A stretch of 64,000 bases of DNA from Mesorhizobium sp. (lineage in GTDB: Bacteria > Pseudomonadota > Alphaproteobacteria > Rhizobiales > Rhizobiaceae), in contig NZ_JANJTZ010000028.1 of the NCBI RefSeq assembly GCF_024710845.1, forward strand, positions 62,001 through 126,000, read 5' to 3'. Below are positions 53,016 to 62,314 of this stretch, piece after piece. The notes beneath the pieces were generated by a model. That model saw only the letters and a program-made list of their open reading frames with translations, was not told the origin of the DNA and made no database searches. Position 1 is the stretch's first letter. Each line of letters begins with the position of its first letter. Both the position numbers and the translations under genes were made by a program.

Positions 53016-53736
53016 GAGCGGTCCCCAGATAGGCGCGGACCACGTCCGGCTCCCTGAGGACGGCCGACGTCTCGCCGTCGGCGATCTTTGTGCCGGCGTT
53101 CATCACGATGCAGCGGCCGCACAGCGCCCGCACCGCCTCCATGACGTGCTCGACGAGGAGGATCGTGGTGCCTGTGTCGCGAAGATGCGCGATCAGGTCG
53201 ATGCCGGTCCTGAGCTCTGTCGGATTGAGGCCGGCGAGCCATTCGTCGAGCAGCAGCAGCGCCGGCCTGGCTGCGAGCGCCCGCGCCAGTTCCACGCGCT
53301 TCTGGTCGATATAGGTGAGCTGTTCCGCCGCCTCGCCGGCGCGCCCCTCGAGCCCGACCTTGCGCAGCAGCACGTCCGCCTCGCCCTGCGCGACCTCCCC
53401 CCACAGCGGTTCGCCACGGAAGGCGAGGCCGGCCAGCACGTTCTCGAGAACGGTGAGCGAGGGCAGGACCCGCACCAGCTGGAATGTCCGGGCGACACCC
53501 TTGCGCGCGATCCGGTGCGCGCTCAGGCCGCCGATCGGCTCGCCGCGCAGGACGATCTGCCCGCCGCTCGGCTTCAGCGCGCCGGAGATCATGTTGAGCG
53601 CCGTCGTCTTGCCGGAACCGTTGGGTCCGAGCAGGCCGACGACCTCGCCTTCGCCGATGTCGAAGCCGAGCGCGTTAACGGCGGTCAGGCCGCCGAAGCG
53701 GCGGGTGAGGCCCGCAAGGGACAGGAGCGCGGTCAT
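53008..53736 (-). CDS. livG: Branched-chain-type ABC transporter ATPase LivG
   Basis: 242 residues. Walker A GPNGSGKTTALNMISGALKP, LivG-specific GVARTFQLVRVLPSLTVLEN, Walker B PALLLLDEWLAGLNPTEL. The ABC signature is unusual: EQLTYIDQKRVELARALA in place of LSGGxQR-type, a variant seen in some LivG proteins. The start overlaps the livM stop by 4 bp. Confidence 0.92.
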   Translation of the reverse strand: MTALLSLAGLTRRFGGLTAVNALGFDIGEGEVVGLLGPNGSGKTTALNMISGALKPSGGQIVLRGEPIGGLSAHRIARKGVARTFQLVRVLPSLTVLENVLAGLAFRGEPLWGEVAQGEADVLLRKVGLEGRAGEAAEQLTYIDQKRVELARALAARPALLLLDEWLAGLNPTELRTGIDLIAHLRDTGTTILLVEHVMEAVRALCGRCIVMNAGTKIADGETSAVLREPDVVRAYLGTAHA

Positions 53737-54713
53737 GGGCGCGCCTCCCCGCCTTCGGACCGCAGCGGCGTTGGAGCAGGCTTGGCCGGTGCCGGGGTTC
53801 CGCCCGGCCGGCGGCGCATCAGATCCTCGGCGAAGCCGGCGACACCGCGCGGCAGAAGGAAGACGATGACGATGAACAGGAGGCCGAGCAGGATCGAATA
53901 ATGGTTCGGGAAGTTCGCCGACAGCCATTCGAACAGCAGGAAGAGCGGGATCGCCCCCAGCGCCGGCCCCCACAATCGCGAAGCGCCGCCGAGCAGCGCC
54001 ATGATCAGCGTCAGGAACGAGACGGTCGGGTTGAACACGATCGCCGGCTCGACATAGGTCCAGCGCGGCGCCTGGATCGCCCCGACCAGCGTGATGATCA
54101 CCGCGCTGACGGCGAACAGCGCGAGCTTGGTGCGGGCGATGTCGATGCCGATATGGGAGGCGACCACCTCGTCGTCGGAGATCACCCGCAGCGCCAGACC
54201 TAGGCGCGAGCGGCCGACCCACCAGGTGATGAGCAGCGTGGCGGCGCACAAAACGAGCAGCTGCCAGTAGATATGCTCCGGTCCGATCGGCAGGAAGATG
54301 TAGCGGCCGAGCGTGCCGGTGACGGTCGTCTCGAACCAGGTGACGAGCTGGCGGATGAGTTCGGCGAGCCCGAAGGTGAAGATGACGAAATAGACGCCGG
54401 CGAGGCGCAGCGTTGAGAACCCGACGACCGCCGCAACCAGAAGCCCGATCGCGCCCGCCACCAGCAGGATCACCGGATAGGGCAGCGTCTCGTTGAGCAC
54501 GGCGACGGTGTAGGCGCCCATGCCGAAGAAGGCGACGGTGGCGAGCGACACGTAGCCGGTGCGGCCCGAAAACAGGCCCCAGGCCGAGGCGAGCGTGACG
54601 TAGCCCGTCATGCCGATCATCAGGCCGATCCCGTAGGCATCGAGATAGAAGGGTGCCAGCGCCAGCACCGCGAAGACGATCGCGGCGACCGCAAAGCCGA
54701 GAGCCGTCTTCAT
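53733..54713 (-). CDS. livM: Branched-chain-type ABC transporter permease LivM
   Basis: 326 residues. About ten helices; the LivM motif ASAWGLFSGRTGYVSLATVA and SHIGIDIARTKLALFAVSAV with the EAA-like loop are visible. The C-terminal tail is Pro-rich and cytoplasmic. The start overlaps the livH stop by 4 bp. Confidence 0.92.
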   Translation of the reverse strand: MKTALGFAVAAIVFAVLALAPFYLDAYGIGLMIGMTGYVTLASAWGLFSGRTGYVSLATVAFFGMGAYTVAVLNETLPYPVILLVAGAIGLLVAAVVGFSTLRLAGVYFVIFTFGLAELIRQLVTWFETTVTGTLGRYIFLPIGPEHIYWQLLVLCAATLLITWWVGRSRLGLALRVISDDEVVASHIGIDIARTKLALFAVSAVIITLVGAIQAPRWTYVEPAIVFNPTVSFLTLIMALLGGASRLWGPALGAIPLFLLFEWLSANFPNHYSILLGLLFIVIVFLLPRGVAGFAEDLMRRRPGGTPAPAKPAPTPLRSEGGEARP

Positions 54714-55582
54714 CGCCGCGCCTTTCCGAACAGGCCGGACGGACGCCAGAGCAGGATGGCGAGGAAGATCAGGTAGACCGCCGCGAGCGTCAGGCCCGGG
54801 CTGACATAGGTCGCGACGAAGGTTTCCACGAGGCCGAGGATCAGCCCGGCGCTCAGCGCGCCCGCGAGATTGCCGACGCCGCCCATGATGACGACGATCA
54901 GCGCCTTCATGGTGAAGATGACGCCGGAAGACGCGGTGAAGGTCTGGTACATCGAGATCACGACCCCGCCGCAGGCGGCAAGCGCGCCGCCGAGCGCGAA
55001 GCCGAAGCGCGCCGCGCGGTCGGCGTCGATGCCGACCAGCGGTGCCGACGCCGGCGCCACCGCGACGGCCCGCAGCGCCGTGCCCCATCGCGTGTAGGTG
55101 AGAAGGAGATAGAGGCCGCCGCCGCTGGCGAGCGCCATGACCAGCGCGAGCAGCCGGTTGGCGGCAACGCTGGCGCCGAGGATGTCGACGCCGAAATTCA
55201 TGTAGCTGTAGCTGATGTAGTTGCCGCCGAAACCGACCTGCATCACCCCCTGGATGACGAACAGCAGGCCGAAGGTGGCGAGGATGGAATCGATTTCCAG
55301 CGCAGCACCACCTTTCGACCGCCTGACAAGCGGCTTGAGCAGCAGCGCGTAGACGAGCCAGCCGAAGACGAAGCCGGCCGGCGCGATCAGCACCAGCCCC
55401 AGGATGGGGCTGATGCCGAGACTGTTGTGGACGAGATAGGCCGCGAAGGCGGCGGCGATGATCGTCTCGCCATAGGCGAGGTTCATCGTCCGGGCGATGC
55501 CGTACTGGATCGTCAGGCCCATGGCCACGAGGGCATAGGTTCCCCCGAGTACGAGGCCCGCGATCAGCGTGGTCGTCAGCAT
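54710..55582 (-). CDS. livH: Branched-chain-type ABC transporter permease LivH
   Basis: 290 residues. LivH pattern at the N-terminus (AGLVLGGTYALVAMGLTIQY, then ARTMNLAYGETIIAAAFAAY) and VGIDADRAARFGFALGGALA later. Pairs with LivM. Located 25 bp after the substrate-binding protein gene. Different from the LivH fragment at the left edge. Confidence 0.92.
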   Translation of the reverse strand: MLTTTLIAGLVLGGTYALVAMGLTIQYGIARTMNLAYGETIIAAAFAAYLVHNSLGISPILGLVLIAPAGFVFGWLVYALLLKPLVRRSKGGAALEIDSILATFGLLFVIQGVMQVGFGGNYISYSYMNFGVDILGASVAANRLLALVMALASGGGLYLLLTYTRWGTALRAVAVAPASAPLVGIDADRAARFGFALGGALAACGGVVISMYQTFTASSGVIFTMKALIVVIMGGVGNLAGALSAGLILGLVETFVATYVSPGLTLAAVYLIFLAILLWRPSGLFGKARR

Positions 55583-55607
55583 CGCCCGCTCCTTCGCGAC
55601 GTCGGCC

Positions 55608-56831
55608 CTACTTCCAGGCCGGCTTCGGCAGGATGGCGGGTGCCGCGCCTTCCCGGTCGACCGGCGCGACGGCGACGAACTGGCCGTTCTGCCACTGGCC
55701 GCCGAACCACAGCTTGCGCAGCTGGTTGTCCTCGAGTTTGACCTCGCCGAGCACGGTCTGGAAGGTGCCGTTGGAGAGCTCGTCGGCAACCGCGTCCCGG
55801 TCGAGGCCGCGCCGCTTGATCGCCTCCTGCAGCATCTGCAGGCTGTTGTAGGTGATCACCGATCCCCACAGGTCCGGCGCCTGGCCGGTCACGTCCTGGT
55901 GGCGCTTGCGATAGGCCACGTTGGCTTCGTTCTTGGGGTCGATGCCACCGAGACTCATGATGCCTTCGGCGTTGGCGCCGTTCTTCTCGCCATAGACGGG
56001 GAAGCCGGTGCCGACGCCGAGATAGAGGATCTTGGGGTTGAACTTGGCGACCTGCGCCTGCTGCGTGATCGCGAAGGTTTCCGGGGGATAGGAGAAGGCG
56101 ACGAACGTATCGGCCCCGCTGCCCGCGGCCTCGTTGATCATCGGCGTGAAGTCGGTCGTTCCGGCCGGATAGGTCACGTCGTAGACCACCTCGAAGCCGG
56201 CATCCTTGAACGATGGCCGCGCCGCGGTGACCAGGTCGATGCCGAAGCCGTCGGCGACCGAAATCATCGCGATCTTCTTGTTGATCGTGCCGTCGCCGGC
56301 CGCCTCGGTCAGCAGGCCCGCCAGCGCGGATGTGTAGTCGTGGCCGCCGCCGAGCAGCCAGTAGCTCTTCTTCCAGCGCTTGACGAATTCCGGCGCCTTG
56401 TCGGTGACGGCCGAGACGGCGAGTTGCGGATAGCCGAAGCGGTCGAACAGCGGCGCGACGGCGAGATTGAAGCCGGTGCCCCAGGGCGGCAGGATGAAGT
56501 CGACCTTGTCCTGCGTGGCCAGCCGCTCGATCGAGCGCACGACCTCTTCCGCCGACGAGCGGTCGTCATACTCGATCACCTCGATCGGCAGCTTCTTGCC
56601 GTCCGGCATTTCGAGCCCGCCGGCGTCGTTCACCTCCTTGACCCAGAGCACGTAGTTCGGAAGCGTGGTGATGCCGGCGCCGCCGGAATTGGGGCCGGTC
56701 TTGGAGATGGCATAGCCGATCTTGACCGAGGTCCGGTCCTGGGCGGCGGAAGGCAGAGCGGCAATCACGGCGCCAAGCGCGACCGACATGCCGAAATAAC
56801 GCAGGGCGCGCCTGCGAGTCACAGTCGTCAT
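55608..56831 (-). CDS. Liv-type ABC transporter substrate-binding protein, possible Tat export
   Basis: 407 residues. N-terminus MTTVTRRRALRYFGMSVALG has a twin-arginine-like pattern, followed by a hydrophobic stretch and AAQ cut. The mature part has the Leu/Ile/Val-binding (Peripla_BP_6) fold: VKIGYAISKTGPNSGG, NDAGGLEMPDGKKLP, and MISVADGFGIDLVTAA. Heads the livHMGF operon. Ligand unknown; genes around it suggest an aromatic acid or keto acid. Confidence 0.88.
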   Translation of the reverse strand: MTTVTRRRALRYFGMSVALGAVIAALPSAAQDRTSVKIGYAISKTGPNSGGAGITTLPNYVLWVKEVNDAGGLEMPDGKKLPIEVIEYDDRSSAEEVVRSIERLATQDKVDFILPPWGTGFNLAVAPLFDRFGYPQLAVSAVTDKAPEFVKRWKKSYWLLGGGHDYTSALAGLLTEAAGDGTINKKIAMISVADGFGIDLVTAARPSFKDAGFEVVYDVTYPAGTTDFTPMINEAAGSGADTFVAFSYPPETFAITQQAQVAKFNPKILYLGVGTGFPVYGEKNGANAEGIMSLGGIDPKNEANVAYRKRHQDVTGQAPDLWGSVITYNSLQMLQEAIKRRGLDRDAVADELSNGTFQTVLGEVKLEDNQLRKLWFGGQWQNGQFVAVAPVDREGAAPAILPKPAWK

Positions 56832-57466
56832 AGGAAAGTCCTCCCGTTCGGCGCGCTCTTCGGCGCGCATGGCGGACAATCCCATCTTCCTCCCGGAACC
56901 GTCCGATGAGGGTCAAGCTAGGAGGAGTTGACCGGGGGCGGAATAGACAATTTCGGAGAAGAATTGTGTTTTACACGGGACGTGGCGCGCGACTGACCCA
57001 CAGCCGCATGCATGTCGCAACGACGGTGTCGCCACGCGTCAATCAAGAAGACCGCCCTTAATCCGGAACAAAGGCGGTAGCCGCTTGACTTGCGAGACTA
57101 TCGGACGATCGAGATGTGGCGACCGGCGGTCAAATCATGGTCCCCGAGCTTACCCTCGCAGTTTGCCGCATATCGGGAATTGCCGTTGAATTCGACGGTA
57201 TTGCCGACGATGCGAAGACATTCGCCATCAGCCGTGGCACCCGCGTTTCCCGTATAGACTACAACGAGCACCGGCCGCAAACGAGCCTGCGTGGCCTAAC
57301 CCCGAACGAGTTTGCAGCCCGGTCCGGATCGGACCACAAGGAGAACAGAGTCCAGCTATGAACGAGGGCTGATCGGGGGCAACGTCACATGGTTCGAAGA
57401 TTGGCGCCATACTCGCTAAAGCGCATGCTGAGCATCCAAGCCACCTTCCTCGACATATCGGAAGAC
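56832..57466. other. Intergenic region of 635 bp with mobile-element debris
   Basis: Between the substrate-binding protein start and the FMN-binding protein stop. The left 250 bp hold no recognisable gene and presumably the promoter of the Liv operon. The right part contains the IS3-family remnant listed separately. Base composition falls visibly to the right of it. Confidence 0.6.
57245..57387 (+). mobile_element. Remnant of an IS3-family transposase (C-terminal end)
   Basis: A frame ending at 57361 encodes IDYNEHRPQTSLRGLTPNEF, the typical extreme C-terminus of IS3-family OrfB integrases (DYN..RPH.SL...TP.EF). The rest of the transposase, including the DDE residues, is missing. The 26 bases after the stop, up to about 57387, probably belong to the right end of the element. 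No matching left end was found. It marks an old deletion or insertion scar. Confidence 0.8.
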
Positions 57467-58075
57467 CTAAGCTTGCCTTTTCTTGAGCAGGGCCAACTCG
57501 GCTTTTAACGCAGCAATCTGTTCATCCTTGGCAAGAAGCGCCTCTGCGACATCCGCAGCCTCAAATCGCTGCGGGATATGTTGCGGGCAGTTCGCATCCC
57601 ATGCCGTGACAGTGAACAGGATCACCTGTTCAGCGCGGGCCTTGTGGTCTGCGTGCATCAACCGCGTGGTGAGACCGACGTCACCTTCAACAACCTTGGC
57701 CGTACCCCAGATCTTGATACGCCGGCGGAGTGCGTAGTCGATCAGGAACAAATAGGCCTTTGGATTATCGGCCAGATTGCCGGACGAAATGAACTGGCGG
57801 TTTCCGGCATAATCGACAAAGCCGATCGTCCGGCTGTCGATCACTTGGAGGAATCCGCGTGGACCGCCACGATGCTGAATGTAGGGCTGGCCTTCAGCAT
57901 TGGCAGTGGCCAGAAACACGCTGGTCTGTGATTCAATGAAGACCTTCAGTTCGGCGTCGATCTCCGTAGCCCATCCGCCGCGTTGTTCCTGCCGAGCGTA
58001 GGCATCTCGTGAACCCTTGCGGCCCTGGATCGCCTTTACGGTAGGAGTGAATGCGATGTCGCTGGAAAAGGTCAT
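57467..58075 (-). CDS. Pyridoxamine-5'-phosphate-oxidase-like FMN-binding protein
   Basis: 202 residues. Split-barrel flavin-binding fold with SVFLATANAEGQPYIQHRGG, IGFVDYAGNRQFISSGNLAD and YALRRRIKIWGTAKVV, as in the PPOX-related family (not true PdxH). The C-terminus ends in a short coiled coil (AALKAELALLKKR). Reduces or binds an unknown substrate. 12 bp upstream of it (minus strand) is the DUF1348 gene; the group lies in a lower-GC islet. Confidence 0.82.
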   Translation of the reverse strand: MTFSSDIAFTPTVKAIQGRKGSRDAYARQEQRGGWATEIDAELKVFIESQTSVFLATANAEGQPYIQHRGGPRGFLQVIDSRTIGFVDYAGNRQFISSGNLADNPKAYLFLIDYALRRRIKIWGTAKVVEGDVGLTTRLMHADHKARAEQVILFTVTAWDANCPQHIPQRFEAADVAEALLAKDEQIAALKAELALLKKRQA

Positions 58076-58087
58076 GGCAACGCTCGC

Positions 58088-58552
58088 TTAGAGGCCAAGG
58101 TCGCTCAGACCGGGGTGATCATCCGGCCTGCGGCCCAATGACCAGAGAAACCTTCGGTCGGAATCCTTGATGGTCAGATCGTTGATGCTGGCGTGACGGC
58201 GCTCCATAAGGCCAGCCGCATCAAACTGCCAATTTTCGTTTCCATAACTGCGGAACCATTGGCCGCGCTGATCGCGCCATTCATAGGCAAAGCGCACTGC
58301 GATGCGGGCTTCATGAAACGCCCAGACCTCCTTGATCAGTCGATAGTCTTGTTCACGTGACCATTTCGCAGACAGGAATATCTCGATGGCAGCGCGACCT
58401 GTCAGGAACTCGGACCTGTTCCGCCATTGGCTCTCAGGCGTATAGGCCAACGCCACTCGGGCCGGATCTCGTGAGTTCCAAGCGTCCTCGGCAAGCCGGA
58501 CTTTCTGGGCGGCGGTCTCTTCGGTAAACGGCGGAAGTGGCGGGCGGGTCAT
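58088..58552 (-). CDS. DUF1348 protein (NTF2/SnoaL-like fold)
   Basis: 154 residues. The stretch [40 protein letters not shown] and [19 protein letters not shown] match DUF1348, a one-domain NTF2-like family with no established reaction. It is the middle gene of a minus-strand trio with the FMN-binding and AhpD-like proteins. Confidence 0.85.
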   Translation of the reverse strand: MTRPPLPPFTEETAAQKVRLAEDAWNSRDPARVALAYTPESQWRNRSEFLTGRAAIEIFLSAKWSREQDYRLIKEVWAFHEARIAVRFAYEWRDQRGQWFRSYGNENWQFDAAGLMERRHASINDLTIKDSDRRFLWSLGRRPDDHPGLSDLGL

Positions 58553-58615
58553 ACTTGGGCTCCTTCAAGAACCGCACCGCCCCGGTCCAAGCCGAGGCGG
58601 CGGCATTGGGGCGGG

Positions 58616-59164
58616 TCAGGCTGCCAGTGTGGAAACGACGGGGAAGTCGATCTCCGTCCCAGCGACCGAGTTGAGGTAGTTGGTCCAGGTGTTGAGCGCG
58701 ACATGCATCACGATCTCAATGATCTGAGCATCGTCGTAACCTGCAGCGCGCACCGCGCGAACCTCGTCATCGTCGACATGGCCTCGCTGGCGGACGATGC
58801 TTGCCGCAAAGCGGACAGCGGCGTTCGCCTTGGCGTCGTTGGAGGTGCCGTGGCGATTGGCGAGGATCTCGGCTTCGTCCAACTTGGCCAGATTGCGGCC
58901 CAGATAGCTGTGAGCGGCCAGACAGTAGCCGCAACCGTTGACCTCGGCCACCGCCAACGCGATCCGCTCGCGCGTCGGGGCCGGCAGTCGGCCCTTGGCC
59001 AGGACGGCTGAAAGGCCGAGGTAGCCTTCAAGCGCGACCGGGCTGGTCGCCACTGTCCGGAAGAGGTTCGGCACGAGGCCGAGTTGCTTATTGACGGCTT
59101 CGAGCATCGGCTGCGACGCCTGCGGCGCGTCGGCGATGGTCGCCGGGGTTGGGAGACGGGTCAT
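58616..59164 (-). CDS. Carboxymuconolactone-decarboxylase/AhpD-like protein
   Basis: 182 residues. The AhpD-type active site CxxC with following histidine is seen in NGCGYCLAAHSYLGRNLAKL. The all-helical fold fits peroxidase-related or alkylhydroperoxidase-like enzymes. Possibly reduces organic peroxides. First gene of the trio and divergent from the LysR gene, with 119 bp between the start codons. Confidence 0.88.
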   Translation of the reverse strand: MTRLPTPATIADAPQASQPMLEAVNKQLGLVPNLFRTVATSPVALEGYLGLSAVLAKGRLPAPTRERIALAVAEVNGCGYCLAAHSYLGRNLAKLDEAEILANRHGTSNDAKANAAVRFAASIVRQRGHVDDDEVRAVRAAGYDDAQIIEIVMHVALNTWTNYLNSVAGTEIDFPVVSTLAA

Positions 59165-59283
59165 TCTTGTGTCCTCTGGGTTCGGTCCTGGCCGGATGGC
59201 CAGACGACTCAGAAATGCCATCTTTCATTTCCAGCGAGCATCCGGTATTTTTGAAACCTATCCTTCCGTTTTCCGGAACCTTC

Positions 59284-60189
59284 ATGGACCGACTTGACGC
59301 CATGGCCGTACTGCTCGCTGTGGTCGAGACCGGCTCTCTTTCGGGTGCGGGGCGGAAGTTGGGAATGCCGCTCCCGACCATCAGCCGCAAGCTTTCCGAG
59401 TTGGAGGATTACCTGGGTGCGCGGCTTGTGATCCGGTCGAGCCGGCAGTCGATCCTGACCGACGCGGGACGCAGCTACACCGCTGCCTGCCTGCGCATTC
59501 TAGAGCAGGTTGATGAGGCGGAACGCGCCGCTGCCGGTGAATATAGCGCGCCGCGAGGCGGCTTGGTCATCGCAGCGCCCGTGGTGTTTGGCCGCCTGCA
59601 TGTGCTGCCTGTTATCATTGAGTTTCTGCAAGCGTATCCCGAGATCGAAGTTCGGTTGATCCAGGCCGATCGGAATGCACATATTCTGGAAGACCACATC
59701 GACGTGGCGCTGAGGATCGGCAACTTGCCGGACAGCAGCCAAATGGCGATCAAGTTGGGTGACATTCATCGTGTAGCCTGCGCGAGTCCGCACTACCTGG
59801 CGCAACGCGGGGTGCCCGACACACCCGATAAGCTGTCAGTACACGACTGCATCGCCTTCGACATCCTGACCTCGGTCGACGGCTGGATGTTCAACGTGGG
59901 CAACGTCGACCGACTGGTTGCGATCAAGCCACGACTGGTGGTCAATACGGCCGAGGCTGCCATAGATGCCGCGGCCGCCGGGTTGGGCATTGCGCGTGTA
60001 CTGTCATACCAGACCGTCGACGCGTGCCGGGCTGGGCGCCTGCAGTTGTTGCTTGCGGAGTTCCAGCCCTCGGCCTGGCCAGTCAGCCTGGTCTACGCGG
60101 CTCAGGGGCAGTTGCCTCTGAAGTTGCGCGCCTTCCTCGATTTCGCTGCGCCAAGGCTGAAAGCGGCGATACAGTCTGTCGCTGCCTAG
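59284..60189 (+). CDS. LysR-family transcription regulator
   Basis: 301 residues. N-terminal helix-turn-helix (LLAVVETGSLSGAGRKLGMP, then TISRKLSELEDYLGARLVIR) and a substrate-binding domain. Start ATG at 59284 gives MDRLDAMAVLLAVVETGSLS, the family N-terminus. Likely regulates the divergent AhpD-like operon. It lies in the lower-GC islet next to tRNA-Glu. Confidence 0.92.
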   Translation: MDRLDAMAVLLAVVETGSLSGAGRKLGMPLPTISRKLSELEDYLGARLVIRSSRQSILTDAGRSYTAACLRILEQVDEAERAAAGEYSAPRGGLVIAAPVVFGRLHVLPVIIEFLQAYPEIEVRLIQADRNAHILEDHIDVALRIGNLPDSSQMAIKLGDIHRVACASPHYLAQRGVPDTPDKLSVHDCIAFDILTSVDGWMFNVGNVDRLVAIKPRLVVNTAEAAIDAAAAGLGIARVLSYQTVDACRAGRLQLLLAEFQPSAWPVSLVYAAQGQLPLKLRAFLDFAAPRLKAAIQSVAA

Positions 60190-60304
60190 GTCCCGCCGGA
60201 AGCACATTCAAGCCCGCTACCGCACGCTGCCTCAGACATTCCGAATCCTGAAAGCAAATCTCTCGGCGTTGGACATTCGCTAGAATTTTCAAGGGATTGT
60301 CAGT

Positions 60305-60379
60305 TGGTACGCCCAAGGGGAATCGAACCCCTGTTTGCGCCGTGAGAGGGCGCCGTCCTAACCGCTAGACGATGGGCGC
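60305..60379 (-). tRNA. tRNA-Glu (anticodon CUC)
   Basis: 75 bases with encoded CCA. The minus strand reads GCGCCCATCGTCTAGCGG at the 5' end, anticodon loop CTCTCAC (CTC at positions 34-36), T-loop GGTTCGATTCC, and an acceptor stem with one G-U pair. Typical tRNA-Glu. It borders the islet on the right. Confidence 0.96.
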
Positions 60380-60607
60380 GAACCGAACTGGGCCGGATAT
60401 ATTCCGGGTTTCCGCCAATTGCAACCGCCAGGCGGCAAATCCTCGGGCCTAGCGATGGGCGCGTCGTGGAAGGGGATGACACCAGACATCGTCCGGCCCG
60501 AACGCTCTTCCGTCCGCTACCGTCTTCATACTAATGTCCAAATCCAAGGAGTAGGGTTCGATGGCCCCGCGCGTGTTGCCCGGGAGCCCACGCCGGAACT
60601 GTCGTCC

Positions 60608-61393
60608 ATGATCGCTCGAACACTTGCCGCGCTGGCGCTTGCCGGCCTGACCACCACCGCCGGTGCCGCGGAGAGCCCTCAGTCCTTCCGCGCCGACTAT
60701 TACGTCTCGATCCTCGGGCTCAACATCGCGCGCTCCTCCTTCGAGAGCACGATCGGCGCCCGTGCATTCTCCGTTTCCGGCACGGTGGCCTCGAGCGGAA
60801 TCGCCCGCATCTTCGATCAGACCGAAGGCACCGCCCAGGTGCGGGGCAATTTCGTCGACGGCGGCGCGCAGGGCAACCGGTTCCTGCTCGACTACGTCTC
60901 GGGCAACAAGAAGAAGCGCACCGAGGTCGCCTTCTCCCGCGGCACGGTGACCCGGGCCGAGAACACGCCGGCGCGCAAGCCGGATCCCAAGGCGTGGGTG
61001 CCGGTGAAGAAGGCCGACCTCGTGTCGGTGGCAGACCCGCTGTCGGCCTCGCTGGTCAAGGCGTCCAGCCTGCGCGACGTCTGCGACCGGACGATCAAGG
61101 TCTTCGACGGCGAGATGCGCATGGACCTGAAGCTCTCCTATGTCGAAACGGGATCGACCGAGACGCGCGGCTATTCCGGCGCGACGGTGACCTGCCGGGC
61201 GCGGTTCGTACCGATCGGCGGCTACAAGGGCGGCCACCGGTCGATCGAGTTCCTGAAGAACAAGAGCAGGATCCTGATCTCCTTCGCCCCGCTCGGCACC
61301 ACTGGCGTTTACGCGCCGATCAGGGTATCGGCGACGACGGAGATCGGGACCCTCGTCGTCAAGGCGCGGCGGTTCGAAGCAATCAGCCAGTAG
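60608..61393 (+). CDS. DUF3108 exported protein
   Basis: 261 residues. Signal peptide about 1-20 (cut near AGA), then a beta-rich mature part with SFRADYYVSILGLNIARSSF, typical of DUF3108, and VCDRTIKVFDGEMRMDLKLS. Periplasmic or outer-membrane associated, function unknown. The ATG at 60608 is chosen because the signal peptide begins there. Confidence 0.83.
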   Translation: MIARTLAALALAGLTTTAGAAESPQSFRADYYVSILGLNIARSSFESTIGARAFSVSGTVASSGIARIFDQTEGTAQVRGNFVDGGAQGNRFLLDYVSGNKKKRTEVAFSRGTVTRAENTPARKPDPKAWVPVKKADLVSVADPLSASLVKASSLRDVCDRTIKVFDGEMRMDLKLSYVETGSTETRGYSGATVTCRARFVPIGGYKGGHRSIEFLKNKSRILISFAPLGTTGVYAPIRVSATTEIGTLVVKARRFEAISQ

Positions 61394-61423
61394 ACCGTCC
61401 CCGCGGACGGCGGGGGAGCGGAA

Positions 61424-62314
61424 TTGGGCCGCGCGACACTCATCGGTTTTTCGGCCGTCGCCATGTGGGCGCTGCTGGCACTCCTGACCGACGCGTCGGG
61501 AGTCGTGCCGCCGTTCCTCCTGTCGGCGCTCGCCTTCTCGATCGGTGCCGCGATCGGCTTCGCAGCCCGCTTTGCCGGCCTGTCGGCGGTCGCGACCGAG
61601 CCCGTGCCCGTCGCCGTCTGGGTCATCGGCATCGCCGGCCTGTTCGGCTACCATTTCTTCTATTTCACTGCGCTGCGCGCCGCGCCCGCCGTCGAGGCGA
61701 GCCTGATCGCCTATCTATGGCCGCTGTTCATCGTCGTCGGCTCGGCGCTGATGCCGGGCGAGCGCCTCGGCTGGCACCATGTGGCCGGCGCGCTGCTCGG
61801 GCTCGCCGGCACGGTTCTGATCGTCACCAAGGGCGGGGCTGTCGCCTTCGAGGCCCGTTACGCCTTCGGTTACGGCATGGCGCTGGTCTGCGCCTTCGTC
61901 TGGGCGGCCTATTCGCTCCTGTCGCGCCGCTTCCCCGAAGTGCCGACCTCGATCGTCACCTGGTTCTGCCTTGCCACCGCGATCCTGTCGGCGCTCTGCC
62001 ACCTGGCACTGGAAGAGACGGTCTGGCCGCAAGGCACCGGCCAGTGGCTGGCGGTGGCAGGGCTCGGCCTGATGCCGGTGGGCGCGGCCTTCTACGCCTG
62101 GGACTATGGCGTCAAGCACGGCAACATCCAGGTGCTGGGTGCGGCGAGCTATGCCGCGCCGCTGCTCTCGACGCTGGTGCTGATCGCGGGCGGCGCGGCG
62201 AAAGCCGAGCCGGCGATCCTCGCCGCCTGCGTGCTGATCACGGCGGGCGCGGTGCTGGCGGCGAAGAACATGCTGTTTTCGCGCAGGGACGCGACTGAAG
62301 GAGCGAAGGCCTGA
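61424..62314 (+). CDS. EamA-family transporter (aromatic amino acid exporter YddG-like)
   Basis: 296 residues from a TTG at 61424 with GGGGAG nine bases upstream. Ten helices in two EamA repeats (VIGIAGLFGYHFFYFTALRA and VEASLIAYLWPLFIVVGSAL are the YddG-like part). Probably exports an amino acid or small metabolite. The stop overlaps the next ATG by one base, so the two are one transcript. Confidence 0.85.
   Translation: MGRATLIGFSAVAMWALLALLTDASGVVPPFLLSALAFSIGAAIGFAARFAGLSAVATEPVPVAVWVIGIAGLFGYHFFYFTALRAAPAVEASLIAYLWPLFIVVGSALMPGERLGWHHVAGALLGLAGTVLIVTKGGAVAFEARYAFGYGMALVCAFVWAAYSLLSRRFPEVPTSIVTWFCLATAILSALCHLALEETVWPQGTGQWLAVAGLGLMPVGAAFYAWDYGVKHGNIQVLGAASYAAPLLSTLVLIAGGAAKAEPAILAACVLITAGAVLAAKNMLFSRRDATEGAKA

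Noticed and set aside
57061-57244. Left part of the IS3 element or a full transposase
   Set aside because: The frame upstream of 57245 shows no DDE-integrase residues and no matching terminal repeat, so only the C-terminal scar is claimed.
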